This document shows positions 1-8,293 of a stretch of DNA of 64,000 bases, piece after piece. Each line of letters opens with the position of its first letter. Position 1 is the stretch's first letter. Under the pieces are notes generated by a model. The model made no database searches, was not told the DNA's origin, and saw only the letters and a program-made list of their open reading frames with translations. The position numbers and the translations under genes were made by a program. Origin of the DNA: Mariniradius saccharolyticus AK6 (GTDB taxonomy: Bacteria > Bacteroidota > Bacteroidia > Cytophagales > Cyclobacteriaceae); the NCBI RefSeq assembly GCF_000330725.2, contig NZ_AMZY02000001.1, positions 62,001-126,000 on the forward strand, written 5' to 3'.

Positions 1-1991
1 TCTTTGGTCAATAATCCAGAAAGATTGCCCGAAACCCTTTTGTCAGATATATTGAACAAGGCGATCCCATATAGTGGGATCTCGGTAGGTGGATCCTCGT
101 TCCATTTGTCCCAACTATGACTATCATCTGCACGGTACCGCAATTTATATGCGCCAGGATTCAAATTCAGCGGCTCGATAATTATCCTATTCTTAGCATG
201 TCCACCGGCATAGAAACTCTTTTGGAAATTCTGAAAATTCGCAATCGTGTCGTTGTTTTCATTTTCCAGCCAGCCGTAATCCGCCATACTCCGAAAATCC
301 CCTTCCCCAACACACACAAGTAGATATTCTCCTGGTTCGGTGATTGTAAACGGTGCAGTTTCATCCGCGAAGTCAGTCGCTTCCTCGATGCTGCCGACCT
401 TTTTGTCAGAGCCCAAAAGTTCCCTGACTAACTCGATCACTTCGTCCGAATAGGGCCGGGAATAGGTACTGGGAATGCGGATGACTTCCCCGGATTTTGG
501 ATCAAGGATATTCAGACCATTATTGGTCCCAAGCCAAAGTTTTCCCTCCTTGGACTTTTTGATTACCCTGATCTGGTTGTTGGAAATTCCGGTACCGGCC
601 GTGGGGTCATAGACATAGCGCTTTTCCTCCCTGAAACTTCGATCCAACTTGATCAGCCCATCTCCCCATGTTCCGACCCAAAGCGACCCATCTTCATCCT
701 CCGCTATGCTCCTTGCGGATCCTCCAAACATATCGTTGAAAGACTTGTAAGTAATTTTGGAAAAAGTCCTTTTTTGGGGATCGAATGCGTTGACTCCGCC
801 GCCTCGGGTACCGACATATACTATGCCCGGACGTGCCCTGGAAGCCACGAGTCCATATACGCCATTTGGACTGATGCTATTTGGATTGGATTCATCATGT
901 GAAAAATAGACGAAAGGCTTGTTGACAGGATTGTATTTGATGAGTCCCTTGGTCGAACTTCCAAACCAAAAAATCCCCGATTTATCAATCATGAAATCAG
1001 TGAGAATAATATCCCAACCACCACTGTTTAGCCTCCGGCTATCTGCCAGCGCGATCTCCTGGTAACTATCCGAACGCCCCTCGAATCTCAGCATCCCATG
1101 ATTGTTGTTCGAAATCCATACGTTGCCGTCTTTGTCTGCGAGTATCCTGTTCCAATTTGAACTCGATTCTCTTGCACCGAAATCATATTCTTTGACTGTA
1201 TTGAGTGTCCCCTCTTTTAGATAGTATTTGTAAACACCCTGCAATGTGGTAATCCAAAGTACCCCGCTTGGATCGGAAAAAAGCGCTGTAATGCTGTTTT
1301 CCGGATCGGAAAAAAATGAAGCAGGTTGATTATTCAGCACTGCAGGCCTAAAGGCATCGCCATTCTTGGGACGGTACATCAGTCCGTGGATGAAAGAGCC
1401 AAACCACAACCCGCCATCTTTATCCTCCGCAAACGCCAATGACATCCCATTATGTGTCGGCTCCTTGATATTTGGGATCTCATATTTTGGATATACCCAC
1501 TTGTCCGATTCGGGATCAAAAAGGACCAAATCAACGTACTGCGTCGTCGCCCATACCCTATTCTCCGAATCAATAAAAACATTGAAAGTCCGTCCAGCGC
1601 CTTCATACAAGGCAAATTCCGTTTCAAAATCATAATTGACAAAAACGTTTCTGATGCGATCATATTTGGAAACTCCTCTTTCGTTGGCTACCCAGATGTT
1701 GCGCTCTGCATCTTCCTCCAGTCCCCAGGCATTGATGCTTTGGATGCTGGTGGATTTCCCGGGGATGTTTTTGAAAGTCTCCCATTTCAGCCCATCATAC
1801 TTTTGGACCCCGTTGTTGGTCGCCACCCAAATCAAGCCATAGCTGTCTTGGATGACATCCCGCACAAAAGGCGATGCCAGCCCGTCTGAAACGGACACAA
1901 ACTGTGTTTCAATGGTTTGCGCTTGGGCGAGATTCAGGAAAAGGGAAAGAACGATGGTTAAAGCTCGGATTATTTGCTTGCCTGGGTTCAT
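1..1991 (-). CDS. Two-component propeller (Reg_prop) sensor protein, 3' end outside window
   Basis: The frame is open from an ATG at 1991 to the left edge, so only the N-terminal ~663 residues are present. It begins with a signal peptide ending in LAQAQ, then repeated Reg_prop blades with the pattern DxxGxIWVAT/WFGS (for example IQDSYGLIWVATNNGVQKYDG and EDGSLWVGTWGDGLIKLD), then a beta-rich segment near the window edge. In this family a periplasmic propeller precedes a Y_Y_Y domain, a membrane segment and a histidine kinase or other output module; that output half is not visible here. The start lies 3 nt after the stop of the receiver protein at 1995-2378, so the two are almost certainly one transcript. 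I infer that it senses an extracellular or envelope ligand; the ligand is unknown. Confidence 0.9.
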   Translation of the reverse strand, partial: MNPGKQIIRALTIVLSLFLNLAQAQTIETQFVSVSDGLASPFVRDVIQDSYGLIWVATNNGVQKYDGLKWETFKNIPGKSTSIQSINAWGLEEDAERNIWVANERGVSKYDRIRNVFVNYDFETEFALYEGAGRTFNVFIDSENRVWATTQYVDLVLFDPESDKWVYPKYEIPNIKEPTHNGMSLAFAEDKDGGLWFGSFIHGLMYRPKNGDAFRPAVLNNQPASFFSDPENSITALFSDPSGVLWITTLQGVYKYYLKEGTLNTVKEYDFGARESSSNWNRILADKDGNVWISNNNHGMLRFEGRSDSYQEIALADSRRLNSGGWDIILTDFMIDKSGIFWFGSSTKGLIKYNPVNKPFVYFSHDESNPNSISPNGVYGLVASRARPGIVYVGTRGGGVNAFDPQKRTFSKITYKSFNDMFGGSARSIAEDEDGSLWVGTWGDGLIKLDRSFREEKRYVYDPTAGTGISNNQIRVIKKSKEGKLWLGTNNGLNILDPKSGEVIRIPSTYSRPYSDEVIELVRELLGSDKKVGSIEEATDFADETAPFTITEPGEYLLVCVGEGDFRSMADYGWLENENNDTIANFQNFQKSFYAGGHAKNRIIIEPLNLNPGAYKLRYRADDSHSWDKWNEDPPTEIPLYGIALFNISDKRVSGNLSGLLTK

Positions 1992-1994
1992 GTG

Positions 1995-2378
1995 TTATTG
2001 GTTGGTGTCGAGGATTTCTTGCAACTCTGCCTTTAGGGAATCAAAATCAATGGGTTTGGTGAAAAACTCTTTCGCTCCGGACTTGATGGCTTTGTCGTGG
2101 TTTTCGGTATCACCGTAGGCTGAAATCATGCTTACCTGAATTGCCGGAAACTCGGCTTTTACTTTTTCCAAAAGCTCAAATCCTGTCATACCAGGCATAT
2201 TGATGTCCGAAAAAATATACATCACCTCGGGAGGCAGATGACTCCTCAGGAGTTCTAGGGCTTCATTGCCCGAAAAGGCAAATTCCAATTCAAACAAGCC
2301 ATCTCGGACTTCCCTGCGGAACTTCTGCCGAAACAGCATCTCAACGTCTTTTTCATCATCTACAATCAAAAATTTCAT
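1995..2378 (-). CDS. Receiver-only response regulator (CheY-like)
   Basis: A 127-residue single REC domain with no output domain. The acidic pocket is D7/D8, the phosphoacceptor is D58 (in FSDINMPGMTG), and the conserved Ser and Lys are at about 84 and K108 followed by Pro. Such stand-alone receivers relay phosphate to or from kinases or act by protein binding. It is first in a two-gene unit, with the propeller sensor starting 3 nt after its stop, so that sensor or its missing kinase half is the likely partner. Confidence 0.93.
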   Translation of the reverse strand: MKFLIVDDEKDVEMLFRQKFRREVRDGLFELEFAFSGNEALELLRSHLPPEVMYIFSDINMPGMTGFELLEKVKAEFPAIQVSMISAYGDTENHDKAIKSGAKEFFTKPIDFDSLKAELQEILDTNQ

Positions 2379-2800
2379 TTCTTTTTGGGTTTAAAATTCA
2401 ATCCTGATTCATATCATTAATCGCTCGTTGATGTTGGAATAGATTAGTTTAAAATCCCTTTATAATTTACTCATTTCCAAGCGATTTTAGCACTCGGTAG
2501 ACATAAATATTGATTCATGGAACGCCATCTTGGAGTCGTACCGAGAGAGGCATTCACTTTAAGTTATAAATTAGGAGAATAGAACGATCCTAAAACCGAC
2601 CTTGGACCAAAGTGCTGGATTTCTTTCCGAATGCGGGTGATTTTTTTCCGGCTTTAAAATCTAAAAAGTATCGCCAAGGCTCCCAAAGAAGAACAAATGC
2701 TGATTTTCGATACTCAGCACTATCAAAAAAATGAAGGCACTTGGAAAAATCAATTTCCAAATGCCTGCGAAAAGTCAATCGTCTTCAACAAAAAAAAGTC
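2379..2800. other. Gene-free stretch of about 420 bases
   Basis: This AT-rich stretch lies between the 5' end of the receiver gene (minus strand) and the 3' end of the NTF2-like gene (also minus). It should hold the promoter of the receiver-sensor operon, but I do not see a clear TTTG / TAnnTTTG pair. A 62-codon minus-strand frame at 2590-2778 shows no family features and is probably chance. Confidence 0.4.
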
Positions 2801-3325
2801 TCAATTGGAAGGTGGTTTTATTTCATAACCTTGCCCCCTCAGAACATTTAGCATGTCATACCAATAATGTAACCTAGCGATCTTGCCATTGACAATCAGG
2901 CCTGCGGTATGATAGGGGATCCTTGTCGTTTTGCCTGTGGCCTTGTTTTGAATCGTATTTACGCCCCAAGACAGGACCCATTCACCCTCGTTCCAATTGT
3001 TGGTGACTTTGACGGGCAGATAAAGTTCCTGTGAAAGCGTGTGTTTGAACTGATTTGTGCTGTTAGTATAGTAGTCTTTGTGCTGGGACACATTGAGAGA
3101 ATCCAAGCCACCACCCAAACCATAGACCATGGCTCCGGGCGCCAATTGTGCTGTCATGGTGGCTACATCTCCGGCCTGAAGTGCTTTGGTGTATTTCTGC
3201 ACCACCTCCAAAGCTTTTGCCGCATTTTGAAATTCCAGTGTCGATACGGGTTCCTGAGCGTGGGAAATTACTGGGATGAGCATCATAGTAATCAAACACG
3301 CCATCACTGTCTTAAAAATCTTCAT
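2801..3325 (-). CDS. Exported NTF2/SnoaL-like protein
   Basis: 174 residues with a clear signal peptide (MKIFKTVMACLITMMLIPVISHAQ). The mature part has the NTF2-fold arrangement seen in DUF4440/SnoaL-like proteins: an N-terminal helix (AAKALEVVQKYTKALQAGD) with the usual ALxxGD turn, a loop with a small-molecule pocket character, and a C-terminal strand pair (TAGLIVNGKIARLHYWYDMLNVLRGQGY). The fold suggests a periplasmic ligand-binding or lyase/isomerase-like protein, but no catalytic residue can be assigned. It is transcribed alone, with no close neighbour on the same strand. Confidence 0.8.
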   Translation of the reverse strand: MKIFKTVMACLITMMLIPVISHAQEPVSTLEFQNAAKALEVVQKYTKALQAGDVATMTAQLAPGAMVYGLGGGLDSLNVSQHKDYYTNSTNQFKHTLSQELYLPVKVTNNWNEGEWVLSWGVNTIQNKATGKTTRIPYHTAGLIVNGKIARLHYWYDMLNVLRGQGYEIKPPSN

Positions 3326-3526
3326 AGTTTGGAAAAGTTAGGTTAAACATCATGAATCACTCTTGATTCTTGGTTTAATTTCCAATCAAGTAATTGATAT
3401 TCCAATGGCTAACGGACGAACATATATCGTTTCTGTCCCAATGACGCCAAAAAGTTTTCCGCCGAATGACAATAAAAGTTGGTAGGCCAGGAATGGGAAA
3501 ATTTAATCCAGCAAGCCGCGCAAAAA

Positions 3527-3631
3527 TCAGTTACTCGTAATCAAAATCTCGCCGACGGCATATGCGAGGTATCTCGTGATTCGGTTCTCTTGGAGGAGTT
3601 TTTGAGGGATTTTGCGGAGGAAGGTGATCAT
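3527..3631 (-). pseudogene. Remnant of a DUF6090 protein N-terminus
   Basis: Reading the minus strand from an ATG at 3631 gives 34 codons starting MITFLRKIPQKLLQENR and continuing RYLAYAVGEILI before a stop at 3527. This closely follows the invariant N-terminus of DUF6090 proteins (FFRKIRQKLLxENK.xxYLxYAIGEIxLVxIGILIALQINNWNE), but it breaks off just where the membrane helix should run. It sits 28 nt after the stop of an intact DUF6090-like gene, as expected for a tandem pair whose second member has been lost. The frame is too short for ordinary gene callers. A real short membrane-proximal peptide is possible but less likely. Confidence 0.62.
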
Positions 3632-3659
3632 TTTATTCAAGTCAAGAGGGTGAACGTCA

Positions 3660-4379
3660 TCATTCCAGTCTTTTTATTTCAGTTTCCAAATCACGTATCA
3701 TCGCCTCTACGGATTTTCTAAGATTTTCATAAAAGAAACCAATATAGGACCGTGTACGGTTTTTCTGGGTTTTGATAAAATAAAGATATTCCTTATCACC
3801 CTTCAGGGATTCAAAGTCCAAGGGGACCATGCTTCCTTCGAAGGTGGATTTCCCGGAAAAATTCCACCCTGATTCGAATCGACTCGGCAGGATGTGCCTC
3901 ATATTGTGTTCTACCTCGGCCAATTCTTCCTGTTCCGCCTTGAGGAAAAAATCATATTGGGAGTCATAGACTGCAATCAGCTTATTACGGATTTCGGCGT
4001 TAGAAATGATGTCCAATCCCCTGGATTTGGCGGTTTCGAAGGAACTGGTCGAGTGGACAAAGTGGATCGGCAAAAGGGTGTAATTGAAATGAAATGCCAA
4101 CGAATCATGGTAAACGCCGTCATTTTCCAGTACTCCAAGAATCAAATCCAAGGCTCTTTCGCTTTTTCCCAGCTCCTCCATATTCAGCTTGATTTCCGCC
4201 AAATCAGTGGTAAGTTCGGTTTTACAGCCTTTCAGGATTTCAAGTTCAGCCCGCTTCAGATTTCTATTTTCCCCATAATTGGACAGCTCAAATGCGACAT
4301 AGATACCGATGATCAGCACCAGAATCTCGATCATGTATTCCGGCCATTTTTCTTTGAGTAGAAGTAGAATTCTTTTCAT
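3660..4379 (-). CDS. DUF6090-like single-pass membrane protein
   Basis: 239 residues from the ATG at 4379 (MKRILLLLKEKWPEYMIEILVLIIGIYVAFELSNYGENR). The frame is open to 4478, but that extension would overlap the upstream gene and shows no family signal. One N-terminal transmembrane helix (residues ~15-32) is followed by N-Y/W-x-E, as in DUF6090 and related families, then a long helical domain. The function of the family is unknown; it commonly occurs in tandem copies in Bacteroidota. Here a truncated copy lies just downstream (3527-3631), and an exported NTF2-like gene ends 32 nt upstream, suggesting a short operon. Confidence 0.75.
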   Translation of the reverse strand: MKRILLLLKEKWPEYMIEILVLIIGIYVAFELSNYGENRNLKRAELEILKGCKTELTTDLAEIKLNMEELGKSERALDLILGVLENDGVYHDSLAFHFNYTLLPIHFVHSTSSFETAKSRGLDIISNAEIRNKLIAVYDSQYDFFLKAEQEELAEVEHNMRHILPSRFESGWNFSGKSTFEGSMVPLDFESLKGDKEYLYFIKTQKNRTRSYIGFFYENLRKSVEAMIRDLETEIKRLE

Positions 4380-4411
4380 TCTGTTGGGATCTTCATTCTT
4401 TTTGTAGGAGA

Positions 4412-4852
4412 CTACTGTTGATCCAAAGTGACAAACAACTGTGATCGAATTAGCCAAGTCCCCGAGGCTTTTGTCCATTGGGCGGAATACTTCCCTCCCA
4501 CTACTGGTTTATCTGAGTCTTCATAATATCCTTTCCAAGTGCCTGTTTCCCATGCCAACATGGTTTTGGGATTGACGATCACCTCATCCGGAGTCCGAAT
4601 CCAATACATCTTGGGCCCCTTTTGGGATTTGAGGTAAGCAGATAGCGCTTCCTTTCCAGCGATAAGGGTGCCTGCACCCGTAGTGATAAAGGCATCAGCT
4701 GTAGAGAAAGTCGCATTCAATTCCTCGTCAAAAGCCCTCAGGGCTTGATTGGACGCTTCGCGCTGCCCAAGAATCAGGGATACCTCAGACTCCTGCGCAT
4801 GGGAGAAGGTGATTACCAAAAGGCATATAAATGAAAGAAGCCTTGTTTTCAT
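4412..4852 (-). CDS. Exported DUF4440/SnoaL-like protein
   Basis: 146 residues from the ATG at 4852, chosen because it gives a proper signal peptide (MKTRLLSFICLLVITFSHAQ); the frame extends to 4933 but that part is not leader-like. The NTF2-like layout includes a helix (ASNQALRAFDEELNATF), then TADAFITTGAGTLIAGKEAL, and a C-terminal W-x-K-x-S-G-x-W-L-I-R-S-Q strand typical of DUF4440. Probably a periplasmic small-molecule-binding protein; no substrate can be inferred. The DUF6090-like gene follows after 32 nt. Confidence 0.82.
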   Translation of the reverse strand: MKTRLLSFICLLVITFSHAQESEVSLILGQREASNQALRAFDEELNATFSTADAFITTGAGTLIAGKEALSAYLKSQKGPKMYWIRTPDEVIVNPKTMLAWETGTWKGYYEDSDKPVVGGKYSAQWTKASGTWLIRSQLFVTLDQQ

Positions 4853-5027
4853 GGGCGATTCAAAAAACGGGGTGAAAAGGATTTTGTCATCAGGTAGATT
4901 TTGGAAAAGAATCGATGAAGAAGATAAAAACATGAACGGTCACATTGCTTCCAACAAGGACGAAAGGGCTGAATTTCTTTCCCAATCAGTGGTTTTATTT
5001 TTCGGAGGAGGTTGATGTCAATGCAGG

Positions 5028-5048
5028 GTTTCCGGCTTATCCGGAAAC
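5028..5048. repeat. Short perfect inverted repeat
   Basis: GTTTCCGG and CCGGAAAC are separated by a 5-base loop in the region between divergent genes (minus-strand gene starting at 4852, plus-strand gene starting at 5168). It is not followed by a T run on either strand, so a terminator is unlikely; an operator or mRNA hairpin is possible. Confidence 0.4.
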
Positions 5049-5141
5049 AGGACTTCGAATATGTGCAAAAAGTTGCCCCTAGAGAAGTACCTGAACGGAG
5101 AAAAGAAAAATGAAATCAGAATTAGTTGTAAGGAATATATC

Positions 5142-5149
5142 TACCTTTG
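5142..5149 (+). promoter_or_regulatory. Candidate Bacteroidota -7 element upstream of the DUF4136 gene
   Basis: TACCTTTG matches the TAnnTTTG -7 consensus of Bacteroidota sigma-A promoters. I see no good TTTG -33 box at 19-21 nt upstream. A transcript starting just after it would exclude the frame's earlier ATG at 5147 and supports the start at 5168. Confidence 0.35.
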
Positions 5150-5167
5150 AAATCAAATTTTCCTTCG

Positions 5168-5815
5168 ATGAAAAAACAAACCAAACTATTATCGCTGATC
5201 GCCTTTGCGTTGATACTGCTCATCGGCGCTTGCTACCCGATCAGCCAAGAATTTGTATCGGATTTCGATTCTGTGTATACCGAAAAGTCTGAACCTGACT
5301 TCGATTTTGCAAATCCAGCGATTAGAACCTTCTACCTGGCGGATACGGTAATGGTCCTCACCGACCCCAATGTATCCGACACGAATCTTGAGGTGGACTT
5401 TGACCAAATTTTGGCAAGGGTTCGCACCAACATGAACCAAGCAGGCTATACCGAAATTTCCAACATCAATCAGGCCACACAGGCAGATTACCTTGTCCTC
5501 GTCAGCGTCAACCGCGCTGACAACTACTTCAACACCTGGTGGGGTGGCTGGGGAGGTTGGGGCGGCTGGGGCGGCTGGGGCTGGGGCGGCTGTTGCTTCT
5601 TTCCGCCCGTCGTCACTACCTCCAATATCCGGACGGGATCGATCATCGTGGAGCTACTTGACGGAAAGCGCCTCGCTCAAAGAAACCAGAACATTCCCGA
5701 AGTATGGTATGGTGTGGGCTCAGGGTTGTTTCAAGGCAACAACACCAACTTGAACAACCGCACGCTGAGAGCGATCGATCAGATGTTTATCCAATCACCC
5801 TACCTAAAGCGCTAA
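5168..5815 (+). CDS. DUF4136-type lipoprotein with Gly-Trp repeat loop
   Basis: 215 residues from the ATG at 5168. Signal peptide MKKQTKLLSLIAFALILLIGAC gives a lipobox (LIGAC) with the lipidated Cys at 22; the frame's earlier ATG at 5147 would spoil the leader. The rest follows DUF4136: an early D-F-D-F segment, a YLADTV strand and a late GTIIVELLD-like strand (RTGSIIVELLDGKRL) followed by W-x-G. A loop around residues 123-142 is a WGG repeat (GGWGGWGGWGGWGWGGCC) ending in two cysteines. The outer-membrane barrel gene starts 3 nt after its stop, so the two are co-expressed and may interact in the outer membrane. Confidence 0.88.
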   Translation: MKKQTKLLSLIAFALILLIGACYPISQEFVSDFDSVYTEKSEPDFDFANPAIRTFYLADTVMVLTDPNVSDTNLEVDFDQILARVRTNMNQAGYTEISNINQATQADYLVLVSVNRADNYFNTWWGGWGGWGGWGGWGWGGCCFFPPVVTTSNIRTGSIIVELLDGKRLAQRNQNIPEVWYGVGSGLFQGNNTNLNNRTLRAIDQMFIQSPYLKR

Positions 5816-5818
5816 CCG

Positions 5819-6448
5819 ATGAAAAAGATATTCGTTTTTATCGCCATCATCACGTTTGGCATTTCCGCAAATGCACAAACGAACAGCAACCGAATCCCGA
5901 ATTTTCGGGTGAACAACTTTCGCGTCAACTACGACGTGGCGGTTCCTCTTGGTCAAATGTCCGAGGACTTCATCAGCCAAATGTCCTGGCGCGGCGTCAG
6001 TATCGAAAACCGATGGGGTATCAAACCCAAGCTCTCTGTCGGTTTTTTGGTCGGCTGGCAGGTTTTTGCGCAGCGGGTGGACAATTTTACCCAAGACTTG
6101 AACAACGGCAATGCCGCGATCAATGGCAACCAGTTTCGCACGATCAATACCTTCCCATTCCAGGGAACCGTGCATTATACCTTTACCGAGGATGCGGATA
6201 TCATGCCTTGGGTGGGCTTGGGCTTGGGGATCGCCCATTCCAATCAGGTGATGCAGGTTGGTTTCTTTGAAGAGCAAAGGACGATCACAAGCTTTGCTAT
6301 GACGCCACAAGTGGGTATCGATCTCCCTTTGAATCGCGTTACTTCGCTCACGTTGAGTACACGCTACAATTTCTTCCTGCACAGCAATCAGCCCTTCAAC
6401 TATTCATTCTTAGTATTCAGTGTAGGAATAAAGAGCCGGTATTTGTAA
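5819..6448 (+). CDS. Outer-membrane beta-barrel protein
   Basis: 209 residues with signal peptide MKKIFVFIAIITFGISANAQ. The mature protein is a series of amphipathic strands (RVNYDVAVPLG, KLSVGFLVGWQVFAQRV, PFQGTVHYTF, DIMPWVGLGLGIAHSN, FAMTPQVGIDLPLN, LTLSTRYNFFL) and ends YSFLVFSVGIKSRYL, consistent with a small eight-stranded OmpA/OmpW-like barrel. It starts 3 nt after the DUF4136 lipoprotein and is followed by a good terminator, so these two genes form one transcription unit. Function unknown. Confidence 0.85.
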   Translation: MKKIFVFIAIITFGISANAQTNSNRIPNFRVNNFRVNYDVAVPLGQMSEDFISQMSWRGVSIENRWGIKPKLSVGFLVGWQVFAQRVDNFTQDLNNGNAAINGNQFRTINTFPFQGTVHYTFTEDADIMPWVGLGLGIAHSNQVMQVGFFEEQRTITSFAMTPQVGIDLPLNRVTSLTLSTRYNFFLHSNQPFNYSFLVFSVGIKSRYL

Positions 6449-6469
6449 AAAAATCCAATTGAATAAAGG

Positions 6470-6500
6470 ATCCTGCTTCTTTTGAGGCAGGATTTTTTTT
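6470..6500. terminator. Intrinsic terminator between convergent genes
   Basis: ATCCTGCTTC and GAGGCAGGAT form a 10-bp stem (one G-U pair) around a TTTT loop, followed by a run of seven or eight T. It lies 22 nt after the barrel gene and before the 3' end of the minus-strand lipoprotein gene at 6565. Confidence 0.85.
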
Positions 6501-6564
6501 CCAAAAGTGACTTCCCTGTGTCAAGGAATTCAAAGTATTCCGAAAAGTCGAAAAGGGTCCGATT

Positions 6565-7095
6565 TCACTCATCAATCTCCAAGTTCCCCTGATTCTTCAT
6601 TGCTGCCATGCCTCCTAATATCAGCCATTTTCCCTCCACTTTTTTCCAGGTATGGGTGAACTTATAGGTCTCTTTGCGGACTATCTGATTCTCTTTGTCC
6701 GTCCAAAAATAATCCGTGTCGTAAAATACCATCACCACATCCTCAATGGAGTTTGATCCTTTTTTGTGAAGGGTATAGCTGTATTTCAGATCCGGGTCTT
6801 TATGCAAATCAGGTATCCAACTGGCAATTTTGCTTACGTCAGATACTCCATCCCCAAAACCCGGATAGCCCATAAAGTCCTCGTGCCAGAGGGTTTTGTA
6901 GGCGACCGTGTCGATTTTCTGGACAAATTCCCAGTACAGTTCTTCCATATGCCAGGCTTCATCTTCCAATTCGGATTTAGCGAGCATGGGCGTTGTTTCT
7001 CCTTCTGTTGCGTTGTCCTTTTGGCTACAGGACCCTACGGCTAGCAATCCAATCAAAGCAAAAATTTGGAAATGGAGATATAGTGCTTTCTTCAT
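6565..7095 (-). CDS. NTF2-like (DUF4440/SnoaL) lipoprotein
   Basis: 176 residues with a lipoprotein leader (FALIGLLAVGSC, Cys at 23). The mature part has an EDEAWHMEELYWEFVQKIDTVAYKTLWHEDFMGYPGFG helix-loop and a C-terminal THTWKKVEGKWLILGG strand, the standard signature of this fold. It is the last gene of a three-gene minus-strand unit: the P1 peptidase ends 8 nt upstream of its start. Substrate unknown. Confidence 0.85.
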   Translation of the reverse strand: MKKALYLHFQIFALIGLLAVGSCSQKDNATEGETTPMLAKSELEDEAWHMEELYWEFVQKIDTVAYKTLWHEDFMGYPGFGDGVSDVSKIASWIPDLHKDPDLKYSYTLHKKGSNSIEDVVMVFYDTDYFWTDKENQIVRKETYKFTHTWKKVEGKWLILGGMAAMKNQGNLEIDE

Positions 7096-7103
7096 ATTGG
7101 TTT

Positions 7104-8291
7104 TTAGTTTATTCGATTGTATTTCTTAAGTACATCTACTAATAATCCATGCGGCAATGCATAGGACTTATTCCCATTGATTCCTTCCATGGTTTCGGCT
7201 GCGATCATGGCATTGATGATGGCTTCTTCGACAGACTGGACGGTCGCTTCCAATAAAGGATCGATTTCGTCATTTGCCAGCATGTCCACTTTAGCGAAAT
7301 CAGATCGCTGAAAAGCATCTGGATTGGCGGTGGAAAAAGCGATAAAAATATCTCCAGAACCATTGGTGCCGAACCCTCCGGTCCGCCCGATTCCGATTGT
7401 GACCCGCTGCGCAATCCGCTTCAACTGATGCGGCAACAATGGCGCATCCGTCGCAACCACGACGATGATGGAACCGTCCCCTTCTTTCCGATAGGACTTT
7501 GGTGGCAATTTCAACTCATTGGTCAAAGTGTCCAACAATTCCAATCCGACAGGAACCCCTGCAATTGTCAAATTGGGCTTTCTTCCAAAATTCGCCTGGA
7601 CCATAGCGCCCAAGGTGTAAGATTCTCCCTTGATTTTTACAACCCGCGATGAAGTTCCTGTTCCGCCTTTGAAACCCAAACACATCATCCCTGTGCCCCC
7701 ACCCACGTTGCCTTCTGCGATTTTTCCGGTTGCTGCATTGTTGATTGCTTCGAGTACGTGTTCCTCTTTTACATGAAAACCATAAATGTCATTCAAAAAG
7801 CCGTCGTAAGTTTCCGCCACTACGGGATAGGTGTACCACCATTCTTCTCCCCTGTACCAATCTGTGTCCACATACCATTTCAATACGGCGTCCCGGACCA
7901 CACCAACACTGTTGGTATTGGTGATCATGATAGGGGTTTCCAAGAAGCCGGATTCGGTCAACCAAGTGGTTCCGGTCATCTCTCCATTTCCATTCAGGCT
8001 GTACCAATTGGCAAATACGGGACTGAACTTTTGCGCCTTTCCTCTCGGGAAAATTGCGGTGACGCCGGTTCGAATTGGTCCCTTACCTGCGATATTCTCC
8101 CCGCTGCCTTCGATGATGGTGCTGTATCCGACTTCCACCCCTTTTACATCGGTGATGGCATTGTACGGACCCGGGGTTCCTTCGAAGGGAACTCCCAAGT
8201 CCCGTGCCCGGGGTTTCTGCGCGTAGGACACAGAACAGCACAGGCCGACAAAGATGAACGCAAATAGTCTTCTCATTTCAGGTGGTATCAT
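7104..8291 (-). CDS. P1-family (DmpA-like) aminopeptidase/esterase, exported
   Basis: 395 residues from the ATG at 8291 (an ATG at 8276 is an alternative; the frame extends to 8351 but that would overlap the upstream gene). A signal peptide (MRRLFAFIFVGLCCSVSYAQ) precedes the P1 domain: RARDLGVPFEGTPGPYNAITDVKGVEVGYSTI, then NTNSVGVVRDAV, and the autocleavage/nucleophile site GGTGTSSR at about residues 210-216. Family members (DmpA, BapA) self-cleave before the catalytic Ser and hydrolyse D-aminoacyl or beta-aminoacyl peptides. It lies 2 nt after a gamma-glutamylcyclotransferase-like lipoprotein and 8 nt before an NTF2 lipoprotein, suggesting a periplasmic peptide-processing unit. Confidence 0.92.
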   Translation of the reverse strand: MIPPEMRRLFAFIFVGLCCSVSYAQKPRARDLGVPFEGTPGPYNAITDVKGVEVGYSTIIEGSGENIAGKGPIRTGVTAIFPRGKAQKFSPVFANWYSLNGNGEMTGTTWLTESGFLETPIMITNTNSVGVVRDAVLKWYVDTDWYRGEEWWYTYPVVAETYDGFLNDIYGFHVKEEHVLEAINNAATGKIAEGNVGGGTGMMCLGFKGGTGTSSRVVKIKGESYTLGAMVQANFGRKPNLTIAGVPVGLELLDTLTNELKLPPKSYRKEGDGSIIVVVATDAPLLPHQLKRIAQRVTIGIGRTGGFGTNGSGDIFIAFSTANPDAFQRSDFAKVDMLANDEIDPLLEATVQSVEEAIINAMIAAETMEGINGNKSYALPHGLLVDVLKKYNRIN

Positions 8292-8293
8292 GT

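Noticed and set aside
2590-2778. 62-codon minus-strand frame in the gap before the NTF2-like gene
   Set aside because: No leader, no family text and no conservation signal that I can see.
3479-3721. 80-codon plus-strand frame
   Set aside because: Overlaps the 3' end of the DUF6090-like gene and lies antisense to the DUF6090 remnant, which explains the open frame better.
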